From positions 124,001 through 188,000 of the forward strand of contig CAVZBZ010000003.1 of the NCBI GenBank assembly GCA_963773665.1: DNA of 64,000 nt, written 5' to 3'. Of this stretch, positions 1 through 9,019 are shown piece after piece; the first letter of the stretch is position 1, and each line of letters starts with the position of its first letter. The notes beneath the pieces are model-generated. The model was not told the origin of the DNA, ran no database searches, and saw only the letters and a list, made by a program, of their open reading frames with translations. Origin of the DNA: DATJLY01 sp963773665 (GTDB taxonomy: Bacteria > Pseudomonadota > Alphaproteobacteria > ATCC43930 > CGMCC-115725). A program made the translations under genes and the position numbers.

Positions 1-530
1 GCGGTGCGCCGCACCACCTCCTCGTCGATCGTGCCTTTGACAGCCATCATGGCGCGGTGGAATTCGTCGTATTTCCCCTGCGCGCGCGCGGCCAGCGCCA
101 CGTGCGCGGCATAGACCGAGGCCGGCCCGAGGATCGGAAACTCCTTGTACACGAGGCGGATCCCGCGATCCTCCTTGAGCAGCGCCTCGAGCGAGGGCTC
201 GACCTCCTTGCAATAGGGGCAGCGGTAGTCGAAGAACTCTACGATCGTGACATCGCCCTTGGGATTGCCGCCGACCGGCGAGGACGGATCGGCGACGAGC
301 TTGTCGTGTCCGGCGGCAAGCGCCATGCGCACTTTCTCGGCCGCCTGCGCCTCGCTCTTCGCCTGCGCCGATTTGAGGGCGTCGATGACGATCTCGGGAT
401 GCTCGGCGAGGGTGTTGCGGATGAGCTGCTCGACCGCGTCCTTCTGCTCGGGCGTGAGCGGGTCGGCCGATGCGGGAAGTGCTGCGGCACAAAACGCCAG
501 CAAGACAGCGAAGATGATCCGCAACCGCAT
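1..530 (-). CDS. DsbA-family thiol-disulfide oxidoreductase (C-terminus beyond window)
   Basis: Secreted thioredoxin-fold protein of the DsbA/Com1 type, expected to oxidise or isomerise disulfides in the periplasm. It has a cleavable signal peptide (hydrophobic run at residues 5-19, then PASA) and a CPYC active site at about residues 104-107 inside the usual FFDYRCPYC context. The ATG is preceded by a good GGAGG. It lies 17 bp downstream of the M48 peptidase stop on the same strand, so the two probably form an envelope quality-control operon. The left window edge cuts it at about residue 176. Family assignment is firm; the exact paralogue is not. Confidence 0.9.
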   Translation of the reverse strand, partial: MRLRIIFAVLLAFCAAALPASADPLTPEQKDAVEQLIRNTLAEHPEIVIDALKSAQAKSEAQAAEKVRMALAAGHDKLVADPSSPVGGNPKGDVTIVEFFDYRCPYCKEVEPSLEALLKEDRGIRLVYKEFPILGPASVYAAHVALAARAQGKYDEFHRAMMAVKGTIDEEVVRRT

Positions 531-547
531 GAAACCTCCGGACGCCG

Positions 548-1924
548 TCATTCGTCGCGCGTGCGCGAGCGCCGTGCGTCGTCGGCGATGTCCTGGGCGC
601 GCTGGCGCTGCGCACCCGGCGGCAGCAGCTTCATGGCGCGCGCCGCCTGCTGGCGGGCGGTGGTCCAGTCGCCGTCCGCCATGCTCTGCTCGGCGAGCGA
701 GAGCGACATCATGCCCATGTTGCCGCTGCGCCCGTAAGCGATGGCGAGAAGCCGCCACAGCTCGGAATTGTCGCTTTCGAAGGGCGAGGCCTCGTTGAGC
801 AGCGTCATCGCCTTCGGCACGAGCGCGGCATCCTCGGTCTCGAGCTCGACCTGCGCCGCCTCGATCTTGAGGAGCGCGCTGTCGGGCGCGAGGGCGACGG
901 CCTGCTGGTAGGGCGCCACCGAATCCTTGACGCGCCCGTTCTCGAACAGCATCTGGCCCTTCAGCTCCTCGAAATAGGGATTGTGCGGCTCCGACGCGAT
1001 GAGTCCGTCTATGAGCGCCAGCGCCTGCTTCAGCTCGGGCACGCGATAGTAGGCGATGGCGCGCGCATAGCGCGCCGGTATGGATTGATCGTCGGCCTTG
1101 TAGCGCGCCAGCACCTGCGACGGCGCGTTGAGGAAGGCGTCGAGCTTCGCCTTCATGATCTTGTGCAGCTCGATCCATTCCGGTGGGTCCTTGGCACCGG
1201 ACCATGGCGAGCTCGCGACGTGGTCGCGCACGTAATTGATGCGGTCTTGCGTCAGAGGATGGTCGCGCAGATAAGGATCCTCGCGCTGGCCCGACAGCAA
1301 TTCGTCCTGCTGGAGCATCTCGAAGAACTGCAGAAGGCCGCGCGCCGACTGATGCGAGCGGTCGAGGAAGGTGAGAGCGGCGTGGTCGGCCGAGGCCTCC
1401 TGGCCGATCGAGAAGTGCATGAAGGTTTGCTCGCCGACGTTTGCGCCGCCGAGCACGCCTGCGGTGGCGGCATCGGGATTGTGCCCAGCCACCCCGGCCG
1501 CGACGCCCGCCGCCATGGCGATGATGCTGGCGATCGTCGCATTGCGCATCGCCCGCTCGCTGCGCGCCAGATGGCCGCCGGCGATGTGGCCGGTCTCGTG
1601 CGCCATGATGCCGATGATCTGGTTCGGCGTCTCGCTGCGCAGGAGGGTGCCGGTATTGAGGAACAGGTTTTGGCCGCCGGCGACGAAGGAATTGATCTCC
1701 GGATCGCTGACGATGTAGATATGCACGGCCTGCGGGTCGAGGCTTGCCGCGCGCAGAATGGGCGTCCACCAGGTGCGGATGATCGATTCGATCTCGGCGT
1801 CGCGAATAAGCGAAGGCTGACCGTTCGGAGACGCATCCTGCGCTGCGGAAACCTGCACGAAGCCGCAGCGCGCCGCCAGCACGATCACGATAGAGAGAGC
1901 CGTGACAAAGGTGCGCAAACGCAC
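548..1924 (-). CDS. M48 family zinc metallopeptidase with TPR repeats (BepA-like)
   Basis: Periplasmic zinc endopeptidase related to BepA/YfgC, a family that degrades misassembled outer-membrane proteins. The zinc motif HETGH lies in the family context MAHETGHIAGGH, and the third ligand is in EASAD about 60 residues later. The C-terminal half (from about residue 270) carries TPR-like helices. I chose the GTG at 1924 because GGAGCG sits 7 nt upstream and it puts the signal peptide (RLRTFVTALSIVIVLAARC) at the N-terminus. An in-frame ATG at 1969 has no ribosome-binding site. The DsbA-like gene follows after 17 bp, and the aminotransferase is divergent. Confidence 0.88.
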   Translation of the reverse strand: MRLRTFVTALSIVIVLAARCGFVQVSAAQDASPNGQPSLIRDAEIESIIRTWWTPILRAASLDPQAVHIYIVSDPEINSFVAGGQNLFLNTGTLLRSETPNQIIGIMAHETGHIAGGHLARSERAMRNATIASIIAMAAGVAAGVAGHNPDAATAGVLGGANVGEQTFMHFSIGQEASADHAALTFLDRSHQSARGLLQFFEMLQQDELLSGQREDPYLRDHPLTQDRINYVRDHVASSPWSGAKDPPEWIELHKIMKAKLDAFLNAPSQVLARYKADDQSIPARYARAIAYYRVPELKQALALIDGLIASEPHNPYFEELKGQMLFENGRVKDSVAPYQQAVALAPDSALLKIEAAQVELETEDAALVPKAMTLLNEASPFESDNSELWRLLAIAYGRSGNMGMMSLSLAEQSMADGDWTTARQQAARAMKLLPPGAQRQRAQDIADDARRSRTRDE

Positions 1925-2011
1925 GCTAAATCGCTCCTTGCCTCGCCGCAGCTTCGGGCATTGGGCCATGGCGCGTCAACCGCGCTTTCTGTCACGGGCG
2001 CGCGTCCGGCG

Positions 2012-3157
2012 ATGGCGCTGAAGCTCGCGCGGCGCGCCGCGATTGCGCCCTTCATCGTCATGGACGTGCTGCGCGCCGCGAACGAGCGCGCCGCATCCGG
2101 CGCCGACGTGCTGCACCTCGAAATCGGCCAGCCTGCGACGCCGGCGCCCGGCCCCGTGCTCGCGGCGGCGCGGCGCGCGCTCGACGAGGACGCATTGGGC
2201 TATACCGAGACGCTCGGGCTTCCGGCGCTGCGCGCGGCGATCGCGCGCCATTATTTCGACACATACGGCATCGGCGTCGATCCCGCGCGCATCGTCGTCA
2301 CCACCGGCTCCTCGGCGGCCTTCATCCTGGCGTTTCTCGCCGCCTTCGAGCCGGGCGAGCGCGTCGCATTGGCGGCGCCGGGCTATCCCGCCTACCGCAA
2401 CATCCTGACGGCGCTCGACCTCGTGCCGGTGGAGCTCACGACCGGGCCCGAGGAGCGCTTCCAGCCGACGGTCGAGCTGCTGCGGCGCGAGCGCAATCTC
2501 GCCGGGCTCATCGTCGCGAGCCCAGCCAATCCGACCGGCACGATGATCGACGCGGCCGAGCTCGCGGCGCTCGCCCGCTACTGCGCCGAGGCCGGCATCC
2601 GCCTCGTCTCGGACGAGATCTATCACGGCATCTGCTATGGCCCGCGCGCGGCGACTGCGCTCGGCGCAAGCGACAGCGCGATCGTCGTCAACAGCTTCTC
2701 GAAATATTTCTCGATGACCGGCTGGCGCCTCGGCTGGATGGCGGTGCCGCCCGACATGGTGCGCGCGATCGAGTGCCTGGCGCAGAATCTTTTCATTGCC
2801 CCGCCGTCGCTGTCGCAGCACGCGGCGCTCGCGGCATTTTCCTGCCATGACGAGCTGCGGTCCTATGTCGCGCGCTATGCCGCGAACCGCGCGCTCCTGC
2901 TTGAGGAATTGCCGAAGGCCGGATTCGATCGCATGGCGCCCGCCGAAGGCGCGTTCTATCTCTATGCCGACATCGCGCACCTGACGAACGACAGCAGCGA
3001 ATTCTGCCGCCGCATGCTGCGCGAGATCGGCGTGGCATTGACGCCCGGCATCGATTTCGACCCCGCGCGCGGGCATCAGACGCTGCGCCTCTGCTTCGCC
3101 GGCGACAGCGCGACCATCGCAGAGGCGGCGCGCCGCCTCAAGGCCTGGCGGCGATAG
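2012..3157 (+). CDS. Class I/II pyridoxal-phosphate aminotransferase
   Basis: Fold-type I PLP aminotransferase of 381 residues, cytoplasmic, probably acting on an amino acid (aspartate/aromatic type). Landmarks: the substrate loop EIGQP near the start, NPTGTMI, SDEIYHG, and the Schiff-base lysine in SFSKYFSMTGWRLGW. The open frame continues far upstream on this strand, but that part is only a shadow of the divergent M48 gene, so the start is taken at ATG 2012. It is convergent with rne, with 2 bp between the stops. Substrate cannot be told from sequence. Confidence 0.88.
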   Translation: MALKLARRAAIAPFIVMDVLRAANERAASGADVLHLEIGQPATPAPGPVLAAARRALDEDALGYTETLGLPALRAAIARHYFDTYGIGVDPARIVVTTGSSAAFILAFLAAFEPGERVALAAPGYPAYRNILTALDLVPVELTTGPEERFQPTVELLRRERNLAGLIVASPANPTGTMIDAAELAALARYCAEAGIRLVSDEIYHGICYGPRAATALGASDSAIVVNSFSKYFSMTGWRLGWMAVPPDMVRAIECLAQNLFIAPPSLSQHAALAAFSCHDELRSYVARYAANRALLLEELPKAGFDRMAPAEGAFYLYADIAHLTNDSSEFCRRMLREIGVALTPGIDFDPARGHQTLRLCFAGDSATIAEAARRLKAWRR

Positions 3158-3159
3158 CG

Positions 3160-5994
3160 CTACCGCCGCCACCAGCCGCGGCGCGGATTGGGCGGCGGGC
3201 CGGTTACCTCGTGCGGCGGCGGGCCGTTGTAGGCGGCCGGGCGCTGCGGCTCCTCCGCGCCCTCGGCCTCGGGCGATGTGTCGCCGTCGGCGACCGGCAC
3301 GCTGCCCGGATCGAGCCCGGTGGCGGGCGGCACCGGCGGCGCGGCGAAGGCTTCGACGGCTTCGCCTGCGGCCTCCTCATGCTGCCGCTCGGGCGGAACC
3401 AGCTCGATCGTCTCGGTCTCGGGCCGCTCGTGCGCATGCGGCTCGAACGGCTCCGTTTGCTCGTATTCGCGCTCGGGCCTCGCCTCGGCTGCGGCGCCTT
3501 CGCCCGGGTGCTGCCCGTCGCGCCGGCGGCGCCGTCCGCCGCGCCGGCCGCGCCGGCGGCGGCGGCGCTCGGCCTCGGACACATCGCCCGGCCGCGCCTC
3601 GCGCGGCGGCGCGGTCGGTCCTTCCTCCTGCGCCTCGGCGACACCCGCTTCTTCGTGGTCGGGCGCAGTCTCGGCCGGCATCGGGCGCGGCTCCGCCGGC
3701 CGCGCCCCTTCGCCATCCCGGCGCCCGTCGTGGCGTCCACGGCGGTGGCGGCGGCGACCGCGCGCCTCGCGCCCTTCGCGCCCCTCCTGCGCCTCTCGCG
3801 TCTCGCGCGACTCGGCTTCGGCGATGAGCTCGGTCGGCAGCGCGCGCGGCCGCGCCGGCGGCGGCGCTGCCGCCTCTTCCTCCTCGGCGACGATGTCCTC
3901 GTCCTCCTCGGGCTCGGGCGGCGGCGGCGCGGCGGACGGCAGCGCCGCCAGCTCGGCCGGCGTCAGCGCGCGCACGCGCTCGAGGCGGAACGCGGGCGGC
4001 ACCAGCGTCTCGTCGGTGCCGAAGCTCACGTGAATGCCGAAGCGCGCCTCGCTCTGCTGCAAAGCCGCGCGCTTCTGGTTGAGGACATAGAGCGCGACCT
4101 TCGGCGGCACGGTGACGGCGATCTCGGCCGAGCGCCGCCGCATGCCCTCCTCCTCGATCGCGCGCAGGACGTGGAGCGCGGTCAATTCGATCGAGCGGAT
4201 ATGGCCCGTGCCGTTGCAGTAGGGGCACGGCATGGTCGAAGCCTCGACCAGCGACGGCCGGAGGCGCTGGCGCGACAGTTCCAAGAGCCCGAACGGGCTG
4301 ATGCGGCCCAGCTGGATGCGCGCCCGGTCGTGCCGCATCGCCTCCTTGAGCTTGCGCTCGACCGTCGCGCGGTTGCGATGCTCCTCCATGTCGATGAAGT
4401 CGATGACGATGAGCCCGGCGAGGTCGCGCAGGCGCAATTGCCGCGCGATCTCCTCGGCGGCTTCGACATTGGTCTTGAGCGCCGTCTCCTCGATGTTGCG
4501 CTCGCGCGTCGAGCGGCCCGAGTTCACGTCGATCGCGACGAGCGCCTCGGTCGGGTTGATGACGATGTAGCCGCCGGACGGGAGCTGCACGACCGGCGAA
4601 TGGATCGCGTCGATCTGCTGCTCGATCTGGTAGCGGTGCAGCAGCGGCACGCTCGGGTCGCGATAGAGCTTCACGCGCTTGGCGTGGCTCGGCATCAGCA
4701 TCTTCATGAAGGCCTTGGCGGTCTTGTAGCCTTCCTCGCCGTCGATCACGACCTCGTCGATGTCGCGCGCGTAGAGATCCCGGATCGAGCGCTTGATGAG
4801 GTTGCCCTCCTCGTAGATCAGCGCCGGCGCCGTCGATTTGAGCGTGAGGTCCCGGATCTCGTCCCAGAGGCGCAGCAGATATTCGAAGTCGCGCTTGATC
4901 TCGGCCTTGGAGCGCTCGCTGCCGGCGGTGCGGACGATGACGCCCATGCCCTCGGGCAGATCGAGATCGCTCATCATCTCCTTGAGGCGGCGCCGGTCGA
5001 TGGCGCTCGTGATCTTGCGCGACACGCCGCCGCCGCGCGGCGTGTTCGGCATGAGCACGCAGTACCGCCCGGCGAGCGAGAGATATGTGGTGAGCGCCGC
5101 GCCCTTGTTGCCGCGCTCCTCCTTCACGACCTGCACCAGCATGATCTGGCGGCGCTTGATGACTTCCTGGATCTTGTAGTGGCGATAGGGGCGGGCGCGG
5201 GGACGCGCAGTCTCTTCGAGCTCGTCGCCGCCGACCGTCTCGATCAACTCGGCATGGTGCTCGGCCGCCTCGCTCAAGCGCTCGTCGCGCACCGCCTCGG
5301 CGGCCGCCGCGACCGCGGACGCTTCGTCGGGGGCTGCCTCATCGCCCGGCTCGGGCCCGGAGAACTCGCCTGGCGGCTCGGCCGCCGCACCGGCCTCGGA
5401 TGCCTGCTCATCGAGCCGGTCATCGGCGTCTGCGCCGCCAAGCGCGTCGCGCGGATCGGGCGTGCCGGGATCGAAGGCGGCATCCTCTTCCTCGGGCAGC
5501 AGCGGCACCGCCTCGCGCAGCGTGTCGGCGGGTGCCGAAAGCGCCGCGTGGGTTGCGCCCTCCGGCTCGCCGAACTCGTCATCGTCGTCGTTTTCCGGCG
5601 ACTCGCCCAGTCCCTCGGGCTCGGAGTCGTGCGGCTCAGGTTCGTATTCAGCCACCCCGTCGCGACGGCTTTCGCGCGCCTCCTCGCGGGCGTTGGCGGC
5701 CTGCTCGGCGGCGCGCTCGGCGTCGAGCGCCGCCTGGCGGTCGGCGACCGGAATCCGGTAATAGTCCGGATGAATTTCGCTGAAGGCGAGGAACCCGTGC
5801 CGATTGCCGCCATATTCGACGAAGGCGGCCTGCAGCGACGGCTCGACGCGCGTTACCTTGGCAAGATAGATGTTGCCCTTGATCTGTTTCTTGGTTGAAG
5901 TCTCGAAATCGAACTCTTCGAGCTTGCTACCATTGAGGACGACGACCCGGGTTTCTTCCGGATGGGCCGCGTCGATCAGCATGCGCTTGACCAT
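3160..5994 (-). CDS. rne: Ribonuclease E
   Basis: Essential endoribonuclease for mRNA decay and rRNA/tRNA processing, and scaffold of the degradosome. Order: N-terminal S1 region broken by a long acidic Glu/Asp-rich insertion (about residues 75-270), typical of alphaproteobacteria; the catalytic domain with its magnesium aspartates in AIDVNSG and IVIDFIDM; the zinc-link cysteines in CPYCNGTGHI; then a low-complexity Glu/Arg-rich tail ending RRGWWRR, which would hold partner and RNA-binding sites. I prefer ATG 5994 (MVKRMLIDA, the family start) over ATG 6024. About 944 residues. The upstream region is long and structured, as expected for rne autoregulation through its 5' leader. Confidence 0.95.
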   Translation of the reverse strand: MVKRMLIDAAHPEETRVVVLNGSKLEEFDFETSTKKQIKGNIYLAKVTRVEPSLQAAFVEYGGNRHGFLAFSEIHPDYYRIPVADRQAALDAERAAEQAANAREEARESRRDGVAEYEPEPHDSEPEGLGESPENDDDDEFGEPEGATHAALSAPADTLREAVPLLPEEEDAAFDPGTPDPRDALGGADADDRLDEQASEAGAAAEPPGEFSGPEPGDEAAPDEASAVAAAAEAVRDERLSEAAEHHAELIETVGGDELEETARPRARPYRHYKIQEVIKRRQIMLVQVVKEERGNKGAALTTYLSLAGRYCVLMPNTPRGGGVSRKITSAIDRRRLKEMMSDLDLPEGMGVIVRTAGSERSKAEIKRDFEYLLRLWDEIRDLTLKSTAPALIYEEGNLIKRSIRDLYARDIDEVVIDGEEGYKTAKAFMKMLMPSHAKRVKLYRDPSVPLLHRYQIEQQIDAIHSPVVQLPSGGYIVINPTEALVAIDVNSGRSTRERNIEETALKTNVEAAEEIARQLRLRDLAGLIVIDFIDMEEHRNRATVERKLKEAMRHDRARIQLGRISPFGLLELSRQRLRPSLVEASTMPCPYCNGTGHIRSIELTALHVLRAIEEEGMRRRSAEIAVTVPPKVALYVLNQKRAALQQSEARFGIHVSFGTDETLVPPAFRLERVRALTPAELAALPSAAPPPPEPEEDEDIVAEEEEAAAPPPARPRALPTELIAEAESRETREAQEGREGREARGRRRHRRGRHDGRRDGEGARPAEPRPMPAETAPDHEEAGVAEAQEEGPTAPPREARPGDVSEAERRRRRRGRRGGRRRRRDGQHPGEGAAAEARPEREYEQTEPFEPHAHERPETETIELVPPERQHEEAAGEAVEAFAAPPVPPATGLDPGSVPVADGDTSPEAEGAEEPQRPAAYNGPPPHEVTGPPPNPRRGWWRR

Positions 5995-6505
5995 CGACTC
6001 TAGCTCCGAGGGGCGCGCGCGCATCGTCGCGATAGCAGGACGGCGGCGCTGGCCCGATTTCTCTGAAGCCGGCGGCGCCTCGGGATTGTCCGACGGACGG
6101 CATGGAACGGATCGCCATGGCGGATCTCTTCGAGGCTGCCGCGCCCTGCTGCTTGGCGGGGCGGGCTTCGGGGTTCATCCATACCGCGGGGGTGACGCCA
6201 GGGCGGGGGGAAGGTAGGGCGGCGCCGCAAGGCTGCACCGAACCTTCGGCGCAAAAGGGCGGGAACGCCCGTTCGGAAATCCCGCCGTGGCGCCGCCGTC
6301 GCCGGCGCTTTCGCCGGTGCGGCGATCCACGGTCTATCGCACTCATACCATACAAGTGCCGGGCGCCCGCGACAATCGCCTGTTCCGGGGGGCGCGCCAT
6401 TTGCCAACCGCGCCTTGAAGGCGCCATAAAGCGGCAACACCCTTACGGTAACTCCAGGTCCAGAGGCGGGACCGCACGGAACGCCGCGAGCTTCGCACGA
6501 AGCCC
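5995..6505. other. Divergent intergenic region between rne and mrcA
   Basis: About 510 bp without a supported gene. It must hold the promoters of rne (leftward) and mrcA (rightward). Its clearest content is a long stem-loop at 6285-6332 (separate entry). From memory of gene order in related genomes, an N-acetylmuramoyl-L-alanine amidase gene often sits between rne and mrcA; no amidase coding can be read here in any frame. Confidence 0.5.
6285..6332. promoter_or_regulatory. Long GC-rich stem-loop in the rne/mrcA intergenic region
   Basis: Outer arms CCGTGG (6285-6290) and CCACGG (6327-6332) enclose an 8-bp inner stem, CGCCGGCG (6300-6307) with CGCCGGTG (6312-6319), closed by a four-base loop, plus further pairing between them. 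It lies about 290 nt upstream of the rne start, so on the leftward transcript it would be a leader structure. In E. coli the rne leader hairpins mediate autoregulation; whether this one does is inference. No T-tract follows on either strand, so an intrinsic terminator is less likely. Confidence 0.45.
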
Positions 6506-8995
6506 ATGAAATTTCTGAAGTTTCTGCTCTTTCTCGGATTTCTCGCCGGGGTCGCGGCGGCGGCGGTCGCGGGCCTCGCGGTGTGGTATTTCGGGCGCGA
6601 CCTGCCGGATTACCAGCAGCTCGCCCAGTACCAGCCGCCGATCGTGTCGCGGGTCCATGCCGGGGACGGGCGGCTGCTGGCCGAATATGCCACCGAGAAG
6701 CGCATCTTCGTGCCGGTCAGCGCGATGCCGCCGCTCGTGATCCACGCCTTCCTCGCCGCCGAGGATCGCTATTTCTACAGCCATCCCGGCATCGATCCGC
6801 TGTCGATGCTGCGCGCGGCGATCACCGACATCTCGCGCATCGGCACGAACCGCCGGCCCGAGGGCGCCTCGACCATCACGCAGCAGGTGGCGAAGAATTT
6901 CCTCCTGACCAACGAGGTCTCGCTCGAGCGCAAGATCAAGGAGGCGCTCATCGCCATCAAGATGGAGCGCGTCCTCAGCAAGGACCGCATCCTCGAGCTC
7001 TATCTCAACGAGATCTATCTCGGCGGCGGCGCCTATGGCGTGGCGGCGGCGGCGCTCAACGACTTCAACAAGCCGCTCGACCAGCTCGACGTCGGCGAGG
7101 CGGCGTATCTCGCGGCGCTGCCGAAGGCGCCCAACAACTACAATCCCGAGCGTAATCCCGACGCCGCGCGCGCGCGGCGGGACTGGGTCATCGACCGCAT
7201 GGTCGAGGCAGGATTCATCACGCCGCAGCAAGGCGAGGCCGCCAAGGCCGAGCCCATTCAATTGCGCCGGCGCGATCCGACCGAGATCATCGATGCGCCC
7301 TACTTCACCGAGGAGGTGCGGCGCGAATTGTTGCAGCGCTATGGCGACAGGGCGCTGTACGAGGGCGGGCTTTCGGTGCGCACGAGCCTCGATCCTTCGC
7401 TCGAAGCGATCGCGCAGCAGTCGCTGCGCGACGCCCTCGTCGCCTACGACCGGCGGCACGGCTATCGCGGCCCGGTGCAGCACAGCGCCGCGCCGGGCGA
7501 CTGGAAGAAAGGCTTGGCGTCGGTGCCGCTGCCGCCGGGTGCCTCGGATGTCGGCTGGAAGCTTGCCGTCGTGCTGGCCGTGCCGGCCGGGGCGGCGGAG
7601 ATCGGCCTCGCCGACGGCAGCAGCGGCGTCATCCCGCTCGATGAGCTGCGCTGGGCACGCCGGGTGCTGCCGGACGGCGGCATGGGTCCCGTGCCGGCCG
7701 ATCCGGCGGCGGCGCTTGCACCGGGCGACGTGGTGCTGGTCGAAAAACTTCCGGCGCCCCCCGGCACGAAAAATGCTCCGCAATATGGGCTGCGCCAAAT
7801 TCCTGAAGTGTCGGGCGGCATCGTCGCGCTCGACCCGCACACGGGCCGCGTTCTCGCCGAGGCCGGCGGCTTCAGCTTCGCCATCAGCCAGTTCGACCGC
7901 GTGACCCAAGCGCGCCGGCAGACCGGATCGGCGATCAAGCCGTTCGTCTATCTCGCCGCGGTCGATCACGGCTTCACGCCCTCGACCCTGGTGCTCGACG
8001 GGCCGCTCGTGGTGGATCAGGGGCCGGGGCTGCCGAAATGGAATCCGACCAACTACGAGCACAAATTCTATGGCCCGGTGCCGCTGCGCGTCGGGCTCGA
8101 GGAATCGCTGAACCTCGTCACCGCGCGCGTCGGGCTCGCCGTCGGCGTCGACACGGTCGGCCAATATTTCAAGCGCTTCGGCATCACCGACAACGTGCCG
8201 CAGGAAGATTCGATGCTGATCGGCGCCGAGGACACGACGCTGCTCCGCCTCACCGCCGCCTATGCCATGCTCGACAATGGCGGCAAGCGACTCGCGCCGA
8301 CCTTCATCGACCGCGTCCAGGACCGCAACGGCAAGACCATCTACCGCGCCGACGATCGGCCGTGCGACGGCTGCAGCGCGCCCGATTACGACGGCGGGCC
8401 GCCGCCCGAGCTGCCCGACACGCGCGAGCAAATCGCCGATCCGAAGAGCGCCTACCAGGTCGTGTCGATGATGGAAGGGGTGGTGCAGCGCGGCACCGGC
8501 CGCTCGATCGCACCGCTCGGCCGCCCGCTCGCGGGCAAGACCGGAACCACGAACGAGTCGAACGACACCTGGTTCATCGGATTCTCGCCCGATCTCGTGT
8601 GCGGCGTATTCGTGGGCTTCGACCAGCCTCGCAGCCTTGGCAAGCGCGAGACCGGGGCGACCGTCGCCGCGCCCGCCTTCAAGGAGTTCATGGGCGCGGC
8701 CTTGAAGGACAAGCCGGCGATCCCGTTCCGCATTCCGCCGGGCCTCGACATCGTGCGGGTCAACGCCACGACCGGGCAGCTCGCCCGCGGCGGCGACCGC
8801 AGCGCGATCTACGAGCCGTTCAAGCCCGGCACCGAGCCGAAGGCCGAAGATGCCGGCGTCGTGCTCAACGGCAGCAGCGACGCCCTTCCTGCGGCCGCCG
8901 GCGCCGTTCCGGCCGCGGCCTCGGCGCCGGCGCCCGAAGAGGGCGACATGCCGCAATCCGCGTCTCCCGCCGGCGGCACGGGCGGCCTATATTGA
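6506..8995 (+). CDS. mrcA: Penicillin-binding protein 1A (bifunctional glycosyltransferase/transpeptidase)
   Basis: Inner-membrane class A PBP of 829 residues that polymerises lipid II and cross-links peptidoglycan. One N-terminal membrane anchor (residues 4-27) is followed by the GT51 domain, with EDRYFYSHPG holding the catalytic glutamate and the motif EGASTITQQVAKN. An OB-like region follows. The transpeptidase carries SxxK as SAIK (Ser about 475), SxN as SLN in EESLNLVTARV, and KTG as GKTGTTNESNDTW. The C-terminus is an Ala/Pro-rich tail. prfB begins 24 bp downstream on the same strand. Confidence 0.95.
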   Translation: MKFLKFLLFLGFLAGVAAAAVAGLAVWYFGRDLPDYQQLAQYQPPIVSRVHAGDGRLLAEYATEKRIFVPVSAMPPLVIHAFLAAEDRYFYSHPGIDPLSMLRAAITDISRIGTNRRPEGASTITQQVAKNFLLTNEVSLERKIKEALIAIKMERVLSKDRILELYLNEIYLGGGAYGVAAAALNDFNKPLDQLDVGEAAYLAALPKAPNNYNPERNPDAARARRDWVIDRMVEAGFITPQQGEAAKAEPIQLRRRDPTEIIDAPYFTEEVRRELLQRYGDRALYEGGLSVRTSLDPSLEAIAQQSLRDALVAYDRRHGYRGPVQHSAAPGDWKKGLASVPLPPGASDVGWKLAVVLAVPAGAAEIGLADGSSGVIPLDELRWARRVLPDGGMGPVPADPAAALAPGDVVLVEKLPAPPGTKNAPQYGLRQIPEVSGGIVALDPHTGRVLAEAGGFSFAISQFDRVTQARRQTGSAIKPFVYLAAVDHGFTPSTLVLDGPLVVDQGPGLPKWNPTNYEHKFYGPVPLRVGLEESLNLVTARVGLAVGVDTVGQYFKRFGITDNVPQEDSMLIGAEDTTLLRLTAAYAMLDNGGKRLAPTFIDRVQDRNGKTIYRADDRPCDGCSAPDYDGGPPPELPDTREQIADPKSAYQVVSMMEGVVQRGTGRSIAPLGRPLAGKTGTTNESNDTWFIGFSPDLVCGVFVGFDQPRSLGKRETGATVAAPAFKEFMGAALKDKPAIPFRIPPGLDIVRVNATTGQLARGGDRSAIYEPFKPGTEPKAEDAGVVLNGSSDALPAAAGAVPAAASAPAPEEGDMPQSASPAGGTGGLY

Positions 8996-9019
8996 GCACC
9001 AAAGGTTTGGGAGTTCCGC

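Noticed and set aside
983..2011. Long open frame upstream of the aminotransferase on the + strand
   Set aside because: It is antisense to the M48 peptidase, has Arg/Ala-rich shadow composition, and the conserved aminotransferase domain begins only after ATG 2012.
3211..5898. 895-codon open frame opposite rne
   Set aside because: Composition (runs of Arg, Leu, Asp) is that of a GC-rich antisense shadow; the opposite strand encodes an unmistakable RNase E.
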